DNA of 64,000 nt from CATQHQ01 sp965243805 (GTDB taxonomy: Bacteria; Gemmatimonadota; Gemmatimonadetes; Longimicrobiales; Gaopeijiaceae). A program made the position numbers and the translations under genes. The notes below the pieces were generated by a model. It did not search any database and had not been told where the DNA came from. It saw only the letters and a list, made by a program, of their open reading frames with translations. The stretch lies in contig OZ251577.1 in NCBI GenBank assembly GCA_965243805.1, positions 3,286,001 to 3,350,000 on the forward strand, in the 5' to 3' direction. Positions 17,083 through 26,096 of the stretch are shown here, piece by piece (position 1 is the first letter of the stretch; each line of letters starts with the position of its first letter).

Positions 17083-18089
17083 TCCGACAGCGTGTACCAG
17101 CCGTGGCGACCGGTCGTGCGAGCGGTGTTCTCGACGATCACAAGGCGAGGTGGCTGATGGCCACGGTCGCGGTTCTGGCTGCCGCCTGCGCCGACGAGCC
17201 TTGGCCCGAGCCGCCTCCGGTCGAGCCGGCGGTCTTGGCGGCGGAGCACGAGGAATGGCGGCTGGAACGGCAGGCCAGCTTGGTCGACCCGACGGGGCGA
17301 GGCGCCGTCCTGTGGAGCGGCCTCTGGGAGCTCCCGGAGGGGGCAGTTCAGTTCGGCTCCGACTCCTCCCTGGCGATCGTGCTGCCGGCCCAAGACTCGC
17401 CTCCGCTGGCGGGAACGCTCCGCCGCACCGACGGGCGGGTCGTGTTGGAGCCGTCGCCCGGTACCGACCTGCGCTTCCAGGACGGCGACGCCCTCGGCGA
17501 GCTGGTGACGGGTCCCACGACCTTGGAGAACGACCGCTCCGACAGCGTGACCGTCCTCTCGCTGGGCTCGCTGGGACTGCGGGTGCACGCGGAGCGGGGA
17601 ACGCCCCGGCTGTGGTTGCGGGCGTGGGACCGAGACTCGCCCAAGCGCGAATCGTTCCAACTGCCGCCCTACTATCCCGTGGACGGCGGCTGGCGCTTCG
17701 CGGCGCGCCTGGACCCGTACCCCGAGCCCCGGACCTTCGAGCTGGCCGACGTGACCGCCGGCACCGTCCAGAACGTGTCGCCGGGCGAACTGGTCTTCAG
17801 GGCGGCCGGCGAAGAGCGGAGACTGGTCGCCTTCGCCACCGAGAGCAGCCGCAACTACTTCGTGATGCTGTGGGACTCGACGGCAACCACCGACACCTAC
17901 CAGGCCGGACGCTACATGCGGGTGCCGCTGGCCGACGAGGACGGCTGGACCGTGATCGACTTCAACCGGGCGTACAACCCGCCCTGCGTCTTCACGCCCT
18001 ACTCGGTGTGCAGCTTCCCCCCGCGCGAGAGCAGGCTGGCGCTGGCCGTCGAGGCTGGAGAGAGGCGGCCCACCGAGGCACCGTACTAG
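17079..18089 (+). CDS. DUF1684-family lipoprotein
   Basis: 336 residues starting at the ATG that overlaps the ABC-F stop. The N-terminus carries a lipobox (VLAAAC, cysteine near residue 37), so it is probably a lipoprotein. The rest matches DUF1684: HEEWRLERQASLVDPTG at the start of the domain, then late hallmarks DFNRAYNPPC and TPYSVCSFPP. The biochemical function of the family is unknown. The starts upstream in the same frame would overlap the ABC-F gene more and were not chosen. Confidence 0.85.
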   Translation: MIRQRVPAVATGRASGVLDDHKARWLMATVAVLAAACADEPWPEPPPVEPAVLAAEHEEWRLERQASLVDPTGRGAVLWSGLWELPEGAVQFGSDSSLAIVLPAQDSPPLAGTLRRTDGRVVLEPSPGTDLRFQDGDALGELVTGPTTLENDRSDSVTVLSLGSLGLRVHAERGTPRLWLRAWDRDSPKRESFQLPPYYPVDGGWRFAARLDPYPEPRTFELADVTAGTVQNVSPGELVFRAAGEERRLVAFATESSRNYFVMLWDSTATTDTYQAGRYMRVPLADEDGWTVIDFNRAYNPPCVFTPYSVCSFPPRESRLALAVEAGERRPTEAPY

Positions 18090-18095
18090 ACCCCC

Positions 18096-18121
18096 GCTCG
18101 CTGGGCGCGCCCCCCGCGAGC
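18096..18121. terminator. Hairpin between convergent genes
   Basis: GCTCGC (18096-18101) pairs with GCGAGC (18116-18121), with extra GGGC/GCCC pairing possible inside. It sits between the stops of two convergent genes. No U-run is visible on either side, so this is a candidate bidirectional terminator only. Confidence 0.4.
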
Positions 18122-18136
18122 CGCGCGCCCGCTCCG

Positions 18137-18736
18137 TCAGTTCAGGTAGCGGTCGGGAATCGGCCCGGCGTCGCCGGCGTCCTGCCAGAAGATCGAAAGA
18201 ATCCACCAGCGCTCGCCGTCGTTCAGCAGCTGGAAGGAGTTGATGCCTCGCGTGAAGGGTTCCGCGTCGTCCTCCGACCGAAAGGAGGCGTAGCTGCTGA
18301 AGCGGTGCGCGATGGCGCCGTAGCTCTCGCTCACGCTGCCGGTCTCCACCTCGAAGAACCCCTCGGCGAACCAATTTCCCTCTTGCGCCATGGAGGCGTA
18401 GTCGGCCGGCGCCATGACCCGGACCACCCTGCGCCCGTTCTCGTCGGTTCCGGTCGGCATCAGTCGGGCGCCGGGCGCGAAGAGCGAGCGGAAGCGGTCC
18501 CAGTCCCGTTGGGCCTCGCCGGGACCCGAGATCACCTCGTAGACCGCCGCCACCAGGGCGTCCGGTGACCCCACGTCGGCGGGATCGGCTTCGAACGTCG
18601 GAGGTGCTTCGGCGACCTGGGGCGCGGGTTCGGGAGGGGGCGCTTCCCCAGCGCGCTCGGCCTCGGCGCACGCCGCTGCCACGACCACGCCGACCGCGAC
18701 GGCGCACCGGGTCAGAGTCCCAAGGGATGTCTTCAT
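18137..18736 (-). CDS. SnoaL/NTF2-like lipoprotein
   Basis: 199 residues. The N-terminus has a hydrophobic stretch with a lipobox-like VVVAAAC (cysteine near residue 23), a proline-rich linker, and then an NTF2-like fold: LVAAVYEVISGP, RDWDRFRSLFAPGARLMP, and the terminal GERWWILSIFWQ strand pattern. Such proteins often bind small ligands or are enzymatically inactive. ATG at 18736 is chosen for the signal peptide directly after it. It is divergent from the permease gene, about 100 bases away. Confidence 0.78.
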   Translation of the reverse strand: MKTSLGTLTRCAVAVGVVVAAACAEAERAGEAPPPEPAPQVAEAPPTFEADPADVGSPDALVAAVYEVISGPGEAQRDWDRFRSLFAPGARLMPTGTDENGRRVVRVMAPADYASMAQEGNWFAEGFFEVETGSVSESYGAIAHRFSSYASFRSEDDAEPFTRGINSFQLLNDGERWWILSIFWQDAGDAGPIPDRYLN

Positions 18737-18772
18737 GAGCAGGGGTCCTTTCCTCATTGCTGATGCAGGATG

Positions 18773-18824
18773 GTGCGGGCTGGCGTCGGGTGCGGGCTGG
18801 CAGCCGCGTCTCGTGCGGGCTGGC
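18773..18824. repeat. Three short direct repeats in divergent promoter region
   Basis: GTGCGGGCTGGC occurs at 18773-18784, 18790-18801 and 18813-18824, spaced irregularly, between the SnoaL-like lipoprotein gene and the permease gene. It could be an operator array or one of the many short duplications in this window. Confidence 0.5.
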
Positions 18825-18839
18825 GTCGCTTGCCGTATT

Positions 18840-20633
18840 ATGCTAACCAACTCCGCCAACCAAGACGATGCCATGACCACAGAAGCCGCCGCTTCCGAGA
18901 GCACCGCCGTCCGCTTCGAACCGAACGAGCGGCCTCCCAACACGCTGGCGTTCGGGCTGGGCTTCCAGTTCGTCATGCTCACCATAGCGGGGATCGTCCT
19001 CACCCCGGCGATTGTGGTCCGCGCCGCCGGGGGAGCGGAGGGCTACCTGTCGTGGGCAGTCTTCGCCGCGCTCGTGATCTGCGGCCTCACCACCGTCCTG
19101 CAGGCGGTCCGCGTGGGACCGGTCGGCTCCGGCTACGTGCTGCTGATGGGCACCTCGGGCGCCTTCATCGCCGTGTGCGTCACCGCGCTGGCCGAAGGCG
19201 GACCCGGGATGCTGGCCACCCTGGTCTTCGTGTCGGCGCTCTTCCAGTTCCTCCTCTCGTGGCGCTTGGCGTGGCTGCGGCGGATCATCACCCCGACCGT
19301 CGCCGGCACCGTGATCATGCTCATCGCGGTGACGATCATGCCGATCCTCTTCGACATGCTGGGCAACGTCCCGGAGGGCACGCCGGCCGCCGCTGCGCCT
19401 GTCTGCGTCGTCGCCACCCTCGCCGTCGCTCTGGTGGTGCTGCTGCGGGGATCGGGACCATGGCGGCTCTGGGCCCCCGTCCTGGCAATCCTCACGGGTT
19501 GCGTGGTCGCCGGCGGCTTCGGCTTGTACGACATGGAGCGGGTCATGGCCGAGGCGTGGTTCGGTCTGCCCCAAGCGGGCTGGCCCGGACTCGACCTCAA
19601 CTTCGGCCCGGCGTTCTGGGTCCTGCTTCCGGCCTTCGTCTTCGTGACGCTGGTGGGCGCCATCGAAACGATCGGCGACTCGGTGGCGATCCAGACGGTC
19701 TCGTGGCGCGGTCGTCGCGCGACCGATTACCGGGCCGTCCAGGGGGCAGTCGCCGCCGACGGCGTGGGCAACCTCCTCTCCGGCCTCGCCGCCACGGTCC
19801 CCAACACCACCTACTCCTCCAGCGTCGCGGTCACCGAGATCACCGGCGTCGCCTCCCGCCTCGTCGGCGTCTGCGCCGGGATCATCTTCTTTTCGCTGGC
19901 GTTCCTGCCCAAGACCACCGCCCTGCTGCTGGCCGTTCCCGACCCGGTGGTCGGCGCCTACGCGATCGTGCTGATCGCAATGCTTTTCGCGCTGGGCGTG
20001 CGCATCGTCGCCCAGGACGGACTCGACTACCGCAAGGCGGTGCTGGTGGGGGTGGCCTTCTGGATCGGGGCCGGCTTCCAGACCGGCGGGATCTTCCCCG
20101 ACCACCTGGGCGAGTTCTGGAGCCGGCTGCTGGGCAACGGCATGACCGCCGGCGGCCTCACCGCGCTTCTGATGACGATCTTCATCGAGATCACGGCCCC
20201 CCGCCGCAAGCGCCTCCGCACCCAGCTGGACGTAGCCTCCATGTCGGAGATCCGTGCATTCCTGGACAAGTTCTCCTCGCGGATGGGGTGGAGCCCCGAC
20301 GTGACCGACCGCCTTTACCTGGTAGCCGAGGAAGCGGTGCAGGCGCTTGTGGAACAGCGCAGGGGAAGGGAGGCGGCCGACGGCTCCCGGCTTCTGGTCG
20401 TGGCCGGCGGCGGCGACGACGGGGCCGAGCTGGAGTTCCTGGCCTCCAGCGGCGAAGGGAACATCGAGGACCGCATGACCGTGCTGGGCGAGAGCCCCTC
20501 CGAAGCCCATTTCGAGCGGGAGATCTCTTTGCGGCTCCTTCAGCACTTCGCCTCGTCGGTGCGCCACCAGCAGTATCAGGACGCGGACATCCTGACGGTG
20601 AAGGTGGACGTGCACGGGGGCGGTTCCGAGTAG
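18840..20633 (+). CDS. Nucleobase permease fused to RsbW-like ATPase domain
   Basis: 597 residues from ATG 18840 (586 from ATG 18873; neither has a clear ribosome-binding site). Residues about 30-450 form a many-segment membrane protein of the xanthine/uracil (NCS2) family: ATVPNTTYSSSVAVTEITGVASR is the typical conserved segment and the half-repeat architecture is visible. After the last membrane segment comes a soluble domain (about 465-597) with the pattern FLDKFSSRMGWSPDVTDRLYLVAEEAVQALV, resembling the N-box helix of RsbW/SpoIIAB histidine-kinase-like ATPases, although the usual asparagine and clear glycine boxes are weak. The domain may sense or regulate transport. Substrate presumed purine or pyrimidine. 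Confidence 0.82.
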   Translation: MLTNSANQDDAMTTEAAASESTAVRFEPNERPPNTLAFGLGFQFVMLTIAGIVLTPAIVVRAAGGAEGYLSWAVFAALVICGLTTVLQAVRVGPVGSGYVLLMGTSGAFIAVCVTALAEGGPGMLATLVFVSALFQFLLSWRLAWLRRIITPTVAGTVIMLIAVTIMPILFDMLGNVPEGTPAAAAPVCVVATLAVALVVLLRGSGPWRLWAPVLAILTGCVVAGGFGLYDMERVMAEAWFGLPQAGWPGLDLNFGPAFWVLLPAFVFVTLVGAIETIGDSVAIQTVSWRGRRATDYRAVQGAVAADGVGNLLSGLAATVPNTTYSSSVAVTEITGVASRLVGVCAGIIFFSLAFLPKTTALLLAVPDPVVGAYAIVLIAMLFALGVRIVAQDGLDYRKAVLVGVAFWIGAGFQTGGIFPDHLGEFWSRLLGNGMTAGGLTALLMTIFIEITAPRRKRLRTQLDVASMSEIRAFLDKFSSRMGWSPDVTDRLYLVAEEAVQALVEQRRGREAADGSRLLVVAGGGDDGAELEFLASSGEGNIEDRMTVLGESPSEAHFEREISLRLLQHFASSVRHQQYQDADILTVKVDVHGGGSE

Positions 20634-20667
20634 GCAGCCAAAGGCAAAGGGCGCGACAGGCCAAAGG

Positions 20668-23600
20668 ATGCGAAAGATGCGCAGTCGGCACCGCAGGACA
20701 CAGGTGCGCAATCGGTGCCGCAGGGTGAGATGGATGGCCGGGATCCTCCCGGTCGTCGTCGGCTTCGGAGCAGCTGCGACGTTGCCCGTGCTTCCTCGGG
20801 AGGCGGCGGCTCAACCGGAACGCCGCCCCTTCCTCTTCAAGGACTCGCGAGGCGAGTTGGCCCAGGCGCGGGCTCGGGGCGACGCCGGCGTGGTGCTGGT
20901 GATCGCTTCCATGCCGGGCCGCAACGCCCGGGTTGCCGCCGCCGTGGAGGCTGCAGGCGGGCGGATCGGCTTCCGCCACGACGAGGTGGACTACCTGCGC
21001 GCGTGGGTCCCGCTAGAACGCGCGGCGGAGCTGGCGCAGCACCCCGACGTGCACAGCGCCGACGTGTCGATCACGAACCGGCCTCGCTCCCTTGGGCTCG
21101 CCGGCGGGGAGGGGGACGCGACGCCGGAGTTGCCCGCGGTGCCGGAGCTACTCACGGTCCCGTCGCTGGCCTCCGATCCGGATGCCCACGCGTTGTCGGT
21201 GTCCCGGCGCCCGTCTCGCGCCGACACGATCTGGCCGCCCGTCCTAGGCGACCATCCGCTCCGCAACCGCTACAGTCCTCTGGACGACATCCGGGCTCTC
21301 GCCTTCCGCCGTGAGAACCCCACCTGGGACGGACGGGGCACGACGATCGCGATGATCGACATGTCGCCGGATATGCTGCTTCCCGAACTCCAGACCGCCA
21401 CGGCTCTGGACGGCGCCACCGTGCCCAAGATCGCCGTCTACCGCAACGCGCTGGACCCGGAGATCGAGGACGACGGCCGCTGGCTCTACATGGACGACGT
21501 CGTGACGGCGCAGGCCGGTCGCTTCCGCTACCAAGACACGCTCTGGACCGCCCCTCGCGACGGCGTGTTCCGCATTGCCATGTTCGACGAGGCCAAGGCC
21601 GACACCGCTGGCATATTCGGTGCCCAGGGGCTGGACGAAGACGTGAACCGGGACGGCAACCCGGAGGGGTCGAGCCGCCTCTTCGGGGTGCTGTGGGACG
21701 AAGCCGCGGGCGATGTGTGGGTGGACGCGGACCAGGACTTCGACTTGGCCGAGGAGCCTGCGCTGGGCGAGTACGACCAGAGGCCGGCCTTCGGCGTCTT
21801 CGGCAACGACGACCCGGAGACCGCGGTGCGCGAGTCGGTGGGCTTCGGCGTCCAGATCGACGCGGAGCGGCAGCGGGTCGCCCTCAACTTGGGGATCGCG
21901 TCCCACGCAACCTTGGTGGTGGGCGCCGCAATGGCCAGCCGGGGCGAGAACGGCCGCTTCGAAGGCGTGGCCCCTGGCGCGCGGCTGGCCAGCGTGGCGG
22001 AAGGGGGTTCGGCCTACGGGCAGACCGAGGCGGCGATCGTGGCGGCCGCCACTCCGCTCGTGGACGTGATCTACTTCGAGCAGAGCTCCAACATTACACG
22101 CACCTACCTCCTCCGGGACGGCCGACTGGTCCCGTCGGTGATCCACGACCGGTTGGTGGAGCGCTACGGATCGTCGATCCTCTCGCCCACCCACAACTTT
22201 CCCGTTCTGGGCGCTATCGACGACATCGTGATGGGCCGGGGTGTGATCGGCGTGGGTGGCCACGAGAGCAAGGCCAACTTCTTCATGAACCACGGCGTGC
22301 GGGTGGAGCACGACGACAACCTGCTGATCACCGGCGGCTACGGGCCCATGGGCAACGGAACGCTGAAGCCGGACGTGATCTCGCCCTCCAACTTCGTGAG
22401 CACCGCCCAAGGGTTCGTGGAGGGGCGTGCGATTCCGGGCCTCTTCCAGCTCCCGCCGGGCTACACCATAGCTGGAGGGACCTCCACGGCCACTCCCACC
22501 GCCGCCGCCGCCGTCGCGTTGCTGATCAGCGCGGCGCGGCAGGCCGGAGTCGCCGTCGATCCCTACCGCCTCAAGTACGCTGTCTCCCGAGGTGCTCGCT
22601 GGGTGCCCCACATCGCGGCCTACAAGCAGGGCAACGGCGTGATCAGCGTCGCAGGGGCCTGGGATGTGCTCACGGCGCTGGACGCTGGCGGCTTGGCCGT
22701 GGAGATCAAGTCCCGCGCCGCCGTCAAGACTCCCTACAGCCACCTTTTGCCCACGCCCCACGAAGGCGCGGGGCTGTACGAGCGAAGCGGCTGGCGGGTC
22801 GGCGAGCGGGGCGAGCGCGCCGTCGTCCTGACCCGCCGCTCGGGACCTTCCGCGCCCATGACCTTCGCCGTCGAGTGGGACGGCAACGACGACGCCGTCT
22901 TCTCGTCGCCCCCCACCGTCACCCTACCCCTGGACGTTCCCACGACGTTGACCGTGACCGCGACTCCCCGCGAACACGGCGTCCACACGGCCCACCTGAC
23001 CCTTCGCCACGACGAGGTGACGGGGTACGCACATCGGATGCTGGCGGCAGTCGTGGCGCCCGAGCCTCTGGACGCGGGCAACGACTGGACGGCTCAAAAC
23101 GAAGTGCAGGTTCCGCGCCCCGGAATGCGGAGCCTCTTCTTCTCCGTTCCCGAGGGCGCCGACGCCCTCAAGCTGGAGCTGGCGTGGGAGGAGCGGCCCG
23201 TGACGATGTCGGTGGTGCGGCCCGACACGCGGCTTCAGCGAGGGGAGCTGGTGGGCAGAGACGGCTCCGGCGTGGTACAGGTGGTGGCCGACCCCATGCC
23301 GGGTACGTGGGAGGTGCGGTTGGCGGATATCGCCGACGTGCGCGAGTTCGACTGGGAGCAGGCCAAGAAGGAGGAACCGGTGCCGCCGACCCCGGCCACC
23401 CTGACCGTCTCGGCACTGTCGGTGGAGGTGGGCGTGGTGGCGGACGACGGCGGGAGCGGGCGGTTGCAAGCCGTCAACCGGATGGCGGCGTTCACCGGGG
23501 CCGTGACGGGGATGCCCGCCGGGAGCGCACGTCGAGAGTCCCGGGCAATCGCCGCCGGCGAGCAGCACGTGTACGAGGTGGAGGCGCCGCCCGGCTCCCG

Positions 23601-24150
23601 GGCCCTGGTGGTGCGCACCTGGACCGCCGAAAGCGATGACGCTTCGGCCGTCGGAGGCCACGACGGAGATGGCGGTGCCGGCACCCTGGACCTGGACGTG
23701 TACGTCTTCGACTGCACTGGAGACGGCGACGAGTGCCAAAGCGTCCGAGTGGACGGCGACCCCGTGGGCGCCGAGTCCGTGATCGTCCACCGGCCCGCTG
23801 CCGGGACGTGGAAGGTGGTCGTGGATGCGGCCGCGATGCCAGCGGGCGCGGACTCGGCCGAGTACGAGTACCTGGACGTGGTGTTCAACCCGTCCTACGG
23901 CGCGGTCGCCGCCGCCGATGTGCCCCAGGAGCGGACGGTGGGTGCGCGCTGGACCACCGAGGTGCGCGGCTGGGCGGCCCCGGCTGTCCACGGCCAGGAC
24001 CGTGCGCCCTACTTGGCCGTCGCGCTGGAGGGGGTGTCGGGTGCCGACGCATGGTGGGCGAAGGTGGCGGAGGCCGGGATTGGTGGCCGGGGGGCGGGTG
24101 GCGACGCTGCTAGCCCGCTGCCGGCTCGCTCCACGTCGCTCCCGAACTGA
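20668..24150 (+). CDS. Secreted subtilisin-like serine protease (S8)
   Basis: 1,160 residues. Signal peptide: basic N-terminus then ILPVVVGFGAAATLPVL. A propeptide-like region is seen (ARVAAAVEAAGGRIGFRHDEVDYLRAWVP), then the catalytic triad: aspartate in IAMIDMSPD near residue 231, histidine in ASHATLVVG near 412, serine in GGTSTATP near 605. The spacing between Asp and His is long, with an insertion. About 500 residues follow, probably beta-rich domains including a C-terminal pre-peptidase-like region. The stop TGA lies exactly where the Rpn-type remnant begins, and the last residues (PLPARSTSLPN) are low complexity, so the original C-terminus may have been altered by that event. An alternative start is the ATG of MAGILPVVV. 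Confidence 0.87.
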   Translation: MRKMRSRHRRTQVRNRCRRVRWMAGILPVVVGFGAAATLPVLPREAAAQPERRPFLFKDSRGELAQARARGDAGVVLVIASMPGRNARVAAAVEAAGGRIGFRHDEVDYLRAWVPLERAAELAQHPDVHSADVSITNRPRSLGLAGGEGDATPELPAVPELLTVPSLASDPDAHALSVSRRPSRADTIWPPVLGDHPLRNRYSPLDDIRALAFRRENPTWDGRGTTIAMIDMSPDMLLPELQTATALDGATVPKIAVYRNALDPEIEDDGRWLYMDDVVTAQAGRFRYQDTLWTAPRDGVFRIAMFDEAKADTAGIFGAQGLDEDVNRDGNPEGSSRLFGVLWDEAAGDVWVDADQDFDLAEEPALGEYDQRPAFGVFGNDDPETAVRESVGFGVQIDAERQRVALNLGIASHATLVVGAAMASRGENGRFEGVAPGARLASVAEGGSAYGQTEAAIVAAATPLVDVIYFEQSSNITRTYLLRDGRLVPSVIHDRLVERYGSSILSPTHNFPVLGAIDDIVMGRGVIGVGGHESKANFFMNHGVRVEHDDNLLITGGYGPMGNGTLKPDVISPSNFVSTAQGFVEGRAIPGLFQLPPGYTIAGGTSTATPTAAAAVALLISAARQAGVAVDPYRLKYAVSRGARWVPHIAAYKQGNGVISVAGAWDVLTALDAGGLAVEIKSRAAVKTPYSHLLPTPHEGAGLYERSGWRVGERGERAVVLTRRSGPSAPMTFAVEWDGNDDAVFSSPPTVTLPLDVPTTLTVTATPREHGVHTAHLTLRHDEVTGYAHRMLAAVVAPEPLDAGNDWTAQNEVQVPRPGMRSLFFSVPEGADALKLELAWEERPVTMSVVRPDTRLQRGELVGRDGSGVVQVVADPMPGTWEVRLADIADVREFDWEQAKKEEPVPPTPATLTVSALSVEVGVVADDGGSGRLQAVNRMAAFTGAVTGMPAGSARRESRAIAAGEQHVYEVEAPPGSRALVVRTWTAESDDASAVGGHDGDGGAGTLDLDVYVFDCTGDGDECQSVRVDGDPVGAESVIVHRPAAGTWKVVVDAAAMPAGADSAEYEYLDVVFNPSYGAVAAADVPQERTVGARWTTEVRGWAAPAVHGQDRAPYLAVALEGVSGADAWWAKVAEAGIGGRGAGGDAASPLPARSTSLPN

Positions 24151-24345
24151 CGGAGGCAGAGATGGCGAAGGTGGAGCAATGGGAGGACCTGGGGGGCCCG
24201 GAAGTTCGGCGAGGCGGCGGCGGGGGAGCTTGCCGCGTTGCTGGAGGGGGTCTCCGGTCCGGAGCGTCTGACGGAGGTGGCCGACCTGATCATCGACTGC
24301 GCGAGCGGCCCGGAACTGTTGGCGCGCGCGGCGGAGGCGGCCTGA
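24147..24345 (+). pseudogene. Truncated Rpn-family gene remnant (array copy 0)
   Basis: Matches the 3' end of the three downstream Rpn genes from the sequence GACGGAGGC preceding the internal MAKV start, but about 140 bases are missing between the LEDLGGP and KFGEAAAGEL regions. The two sides of the deletion share short CGG-rich microhomology. The deletion puts the internal ATG at 24162 out of frame with the C-terminal tail, whose stop would be the TGA at 24343-24345. The join abuts the stop codon of the S8 protease gene, marking the left edge of the array. Confidence 0.75.
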
Positions 24346-24661
24346 CACCGATCCATGTCCTGCGTACTGTCCAGGAGACGCGACGAATTGGGACAGCCAA
24401 GTCACGCTACCTGGATTTCGGGTAGCCAGAATGTCCCGTGCGATGTCCGGCCTGACGACCCGGCCTGTCCGTCCCGATAGCAGAACTGCGTCCCAAATCA
24501 GCTAACGGTAGTCCCATACAGCTATACGGGCGCCTGCCGCTTGCCGCGACGCTTCAGGGACGCACCCTCCGGCGTCCCCCGCAGCCCGTCCCGTCCCTTG
24601 CCTGCGCCGCTGCTGGCCGCCGGAGGCGACGATCCCCGATCACGCCTCCCGGAGCAAGTTC
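24346..24661 (+). repeat. Array spacer A, 316 bases, no gene
   Basis: One of three near-identical spacers of the tandem array. It contains an imperfect inverted repeat (GGGACA at 24390-24395 and TGTCCC at 24432-24437), an AGCTATACGG-type motif, a CCGCCGGAGGCGA segment and a GGAGCAAG ribosome-binding site just before the next ATG. No protein gene is supported. It probably holds the promoter of the downstream Rpn copy. Confidence 0.7.
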
Positions 24662-25780
24662 ATGGCCGACGTCAGCCCCCGCGACCCCACTCCCGTTCCC
24701 GAGCCGGACAACCGCGAGCCGGACAACCCCGACTTGGACGGCCCCGATCCGGACGGTCCCGCCGTCCAGCCGATCCGCCAGCCGAAGGACAAGAGCGCCA
24801 AGCTGGTCTACCGGGACAAGCAGTTCGTCGCCGACTTCCTGGCCAAGCACATCCTCGGCAAGGTCGTGCCGGACGAGATCGCGTCCCGCATCGACCTGAC
24901 CGGACTGCAGCCCGGCCCGACGGAGCACGTGGACCCCAAGATGCGCACGTCCCGCCTCGCCGACCTGGTGTGGCGCGCTCCGTTCGGCGACTCGTGGTTC
25001 TACGTCGTCTTCCTCTTCGAGTTCGAGGCGACGCCGAAGTGGCGGATGCCAGTGCGCATCCTGGTCGAGACGGCGCTGGCGTACGACTACCTGAGCAAGG
25101 ACACGGAGGCGAGCAGGGAGCGCAAGCTGCCCCCGGTGCTGCCGATCGTGGTGGATGTGGGGGGGAGGCCGTGGCCGCTGCCGACGCGGCTCGAGGACCT
25201 GCTGGCGGAGGAGGCGCAGGGGTTCCTGACGTTCGCGCTGGGGCAGGAGTTCGTGCTGGTATCGGAGGCGGAGGAGGCGCGGGGGTTGGAGCGGGTGGAG
25301 ACGGCGCGGGAGGCGGCGCTGAAGTTGCGCTACGCGGCGACCAGGGCCGAATATAAGGAGGCGCTGGCGGTGTTGGCGGAGTGGTTGCCTCGGGACAGCG
25401 CGGCGCGGGAGGGACTGCTGGCGTGGGTGCGCAGTTTGATGATCGAAGCGGGAGCGACGGAGGCGGAGATGGCGAAGGTGAAGCAACTGGAGGACCTGGG
25501 GGGCCCGGTGGTGGACTCGTGGTGGGCGAGGGAGGGGCGGGAGCTCCGCCGCAGGGGGCGGGAAGAGGGCCGGCAGGAAGCCGAGACGATCGCACGGGAG
25601 GACCAGCGGGCGACGCTGGTGCGTCTGGCGGGGCGGAAGTTCGGCGAGGCGGCGGCGGGGGAGCTTGCCGCGTTGCTGGAGGGGGTCTCCGGTCCGGAGC
25701 GGCTGGCGGAGGTGGCCGACCTGATCATCGACTGCGCGAGCGGCCCGGAGCTGTTGGCGCGGGCGGCGGAGACGACCTGA
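24662..25780 (+). CDS. Rpn-family PD-(D/E)XK nuclease, array copy 1
   Basis: 372 residues. The N-terminus has DPTP/EPDN-type repeats. The nuclease core is DLVWRAPFGDSWFYVVFLFEFEATPKWRMPVRIL (about residues 95-130), matching the Rpn/transposase-like PD-(D/E)XK fold in which an aspartate and an ExQ or ExE pair sit around the strand; here it reads EFE. Helices follow, and the C-terminus (KFGEAAAGELAALLEGVSGPERLAEVADLIIDC) is the DUF4351-like helical tail of this family. Characterised Rpn proteins are DNA nucleases linked to recombination and anti-phage defence. An RRGREEGRQE region near the C-terminus is shorter than in copies 2 and 3. GGAGCAAG precedes the start. Confidence 0.85.
   Translation: MADVSPRDPTPVPEPDNREPDNPDLDGPDPDGPAVQPIRQPKDKSAKLVYRDKQFVADFLAKHILGKVVPDEIASRIDLTGLQPGPTEHVDPKMRTSRLADLVWRAPFGDSWFYVVFLFEFEATPKWRMPVRILVETALAYDYLSKDTEASRERKLPPVLPIVVDVGGRPWPLPTRLEDLLAEEAQGFLTFALGQEFVLVSEAEEARGLERVETAREAALKLRYAATRAEYKEALAVLAEWLPRDSAAREGLLAWVRSLMIEAGATEAEMAKVKQLEDLGGPVVDSWWAREGRELRRRGREEGRQEAETIAREDQRATLVRLAGRKFGEAAAGELAALLEGVSGPERLAEVADLIIDCASGPELLARAAETT
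25469..25780 (+). CDS. Candidate internal small protein of Rpn copy 1
   Basis: The in-frame ATG at 25469 is preceded by GGAGGCGGAG, a strong ribosome-binding site at good spacing, giving MAKVKQLEDLGG and a 103-residue product equal to the C-terminal third of the nuclease. In characterised rpn genes an internal start yields a short protein that inhibits the full-length toxin. The same arrangement here is inferred from the site alone; the GGAGG also codes for Glu-Ala-Glu, so it may be coincidence. Confidence 0.4.
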   Translation: MAKVKQLEDLGGPVVDSWWAREGRELRRRGREEGRQEAETIAREDQRATLVRLAGRKFGEAAAGELAALLEGVSGPERLAEVADLIIDCASGPELLARAAETT

Positions 25781-26096
25781 CACCGATCCGCGTCCTGCCG
25801 CCTGTCAGGAAGACGCAACGAATCGGGACAGCCAAGTCACGCTATCTGGATTTCGGGTAGCCAGAATGTCCCGTGCGATGTCCGGCCTGACGACATGGCC
25901 TGTCCGTTGTGATCGCGGCACTGTGTCCCAATCAGCTATACGGTAGTCCCATGTAGCCATACGGGCGCCTGCCGCTTGCCGCGACGCTCAGGGACGCACC
26001 CTCCGGCGTCCCCCGCAGCCCGTCCCGGCCCTTGCTTGCGTCGCTGCTGGCCGCCGGAGGCGACGATCCCCGATCACGCCTTCCCGGAGCAAGCCC
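25781..26096 (+). repeat. Array spacer B, 316 bases, no gene
   Basis: Near-identical to spacer A. It holds a perfect 7-bp inverted repeat, CGGGACA (25824-25830) and TGTCCCG (25867-25873), separated by 36 bases that are themselves conserved in all copies, then AGCTATACGG and AGCCATACGGG direct repeats, and GGAGCAAG before the next ATG. No protein gene is supported. Confidence 0.72.
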
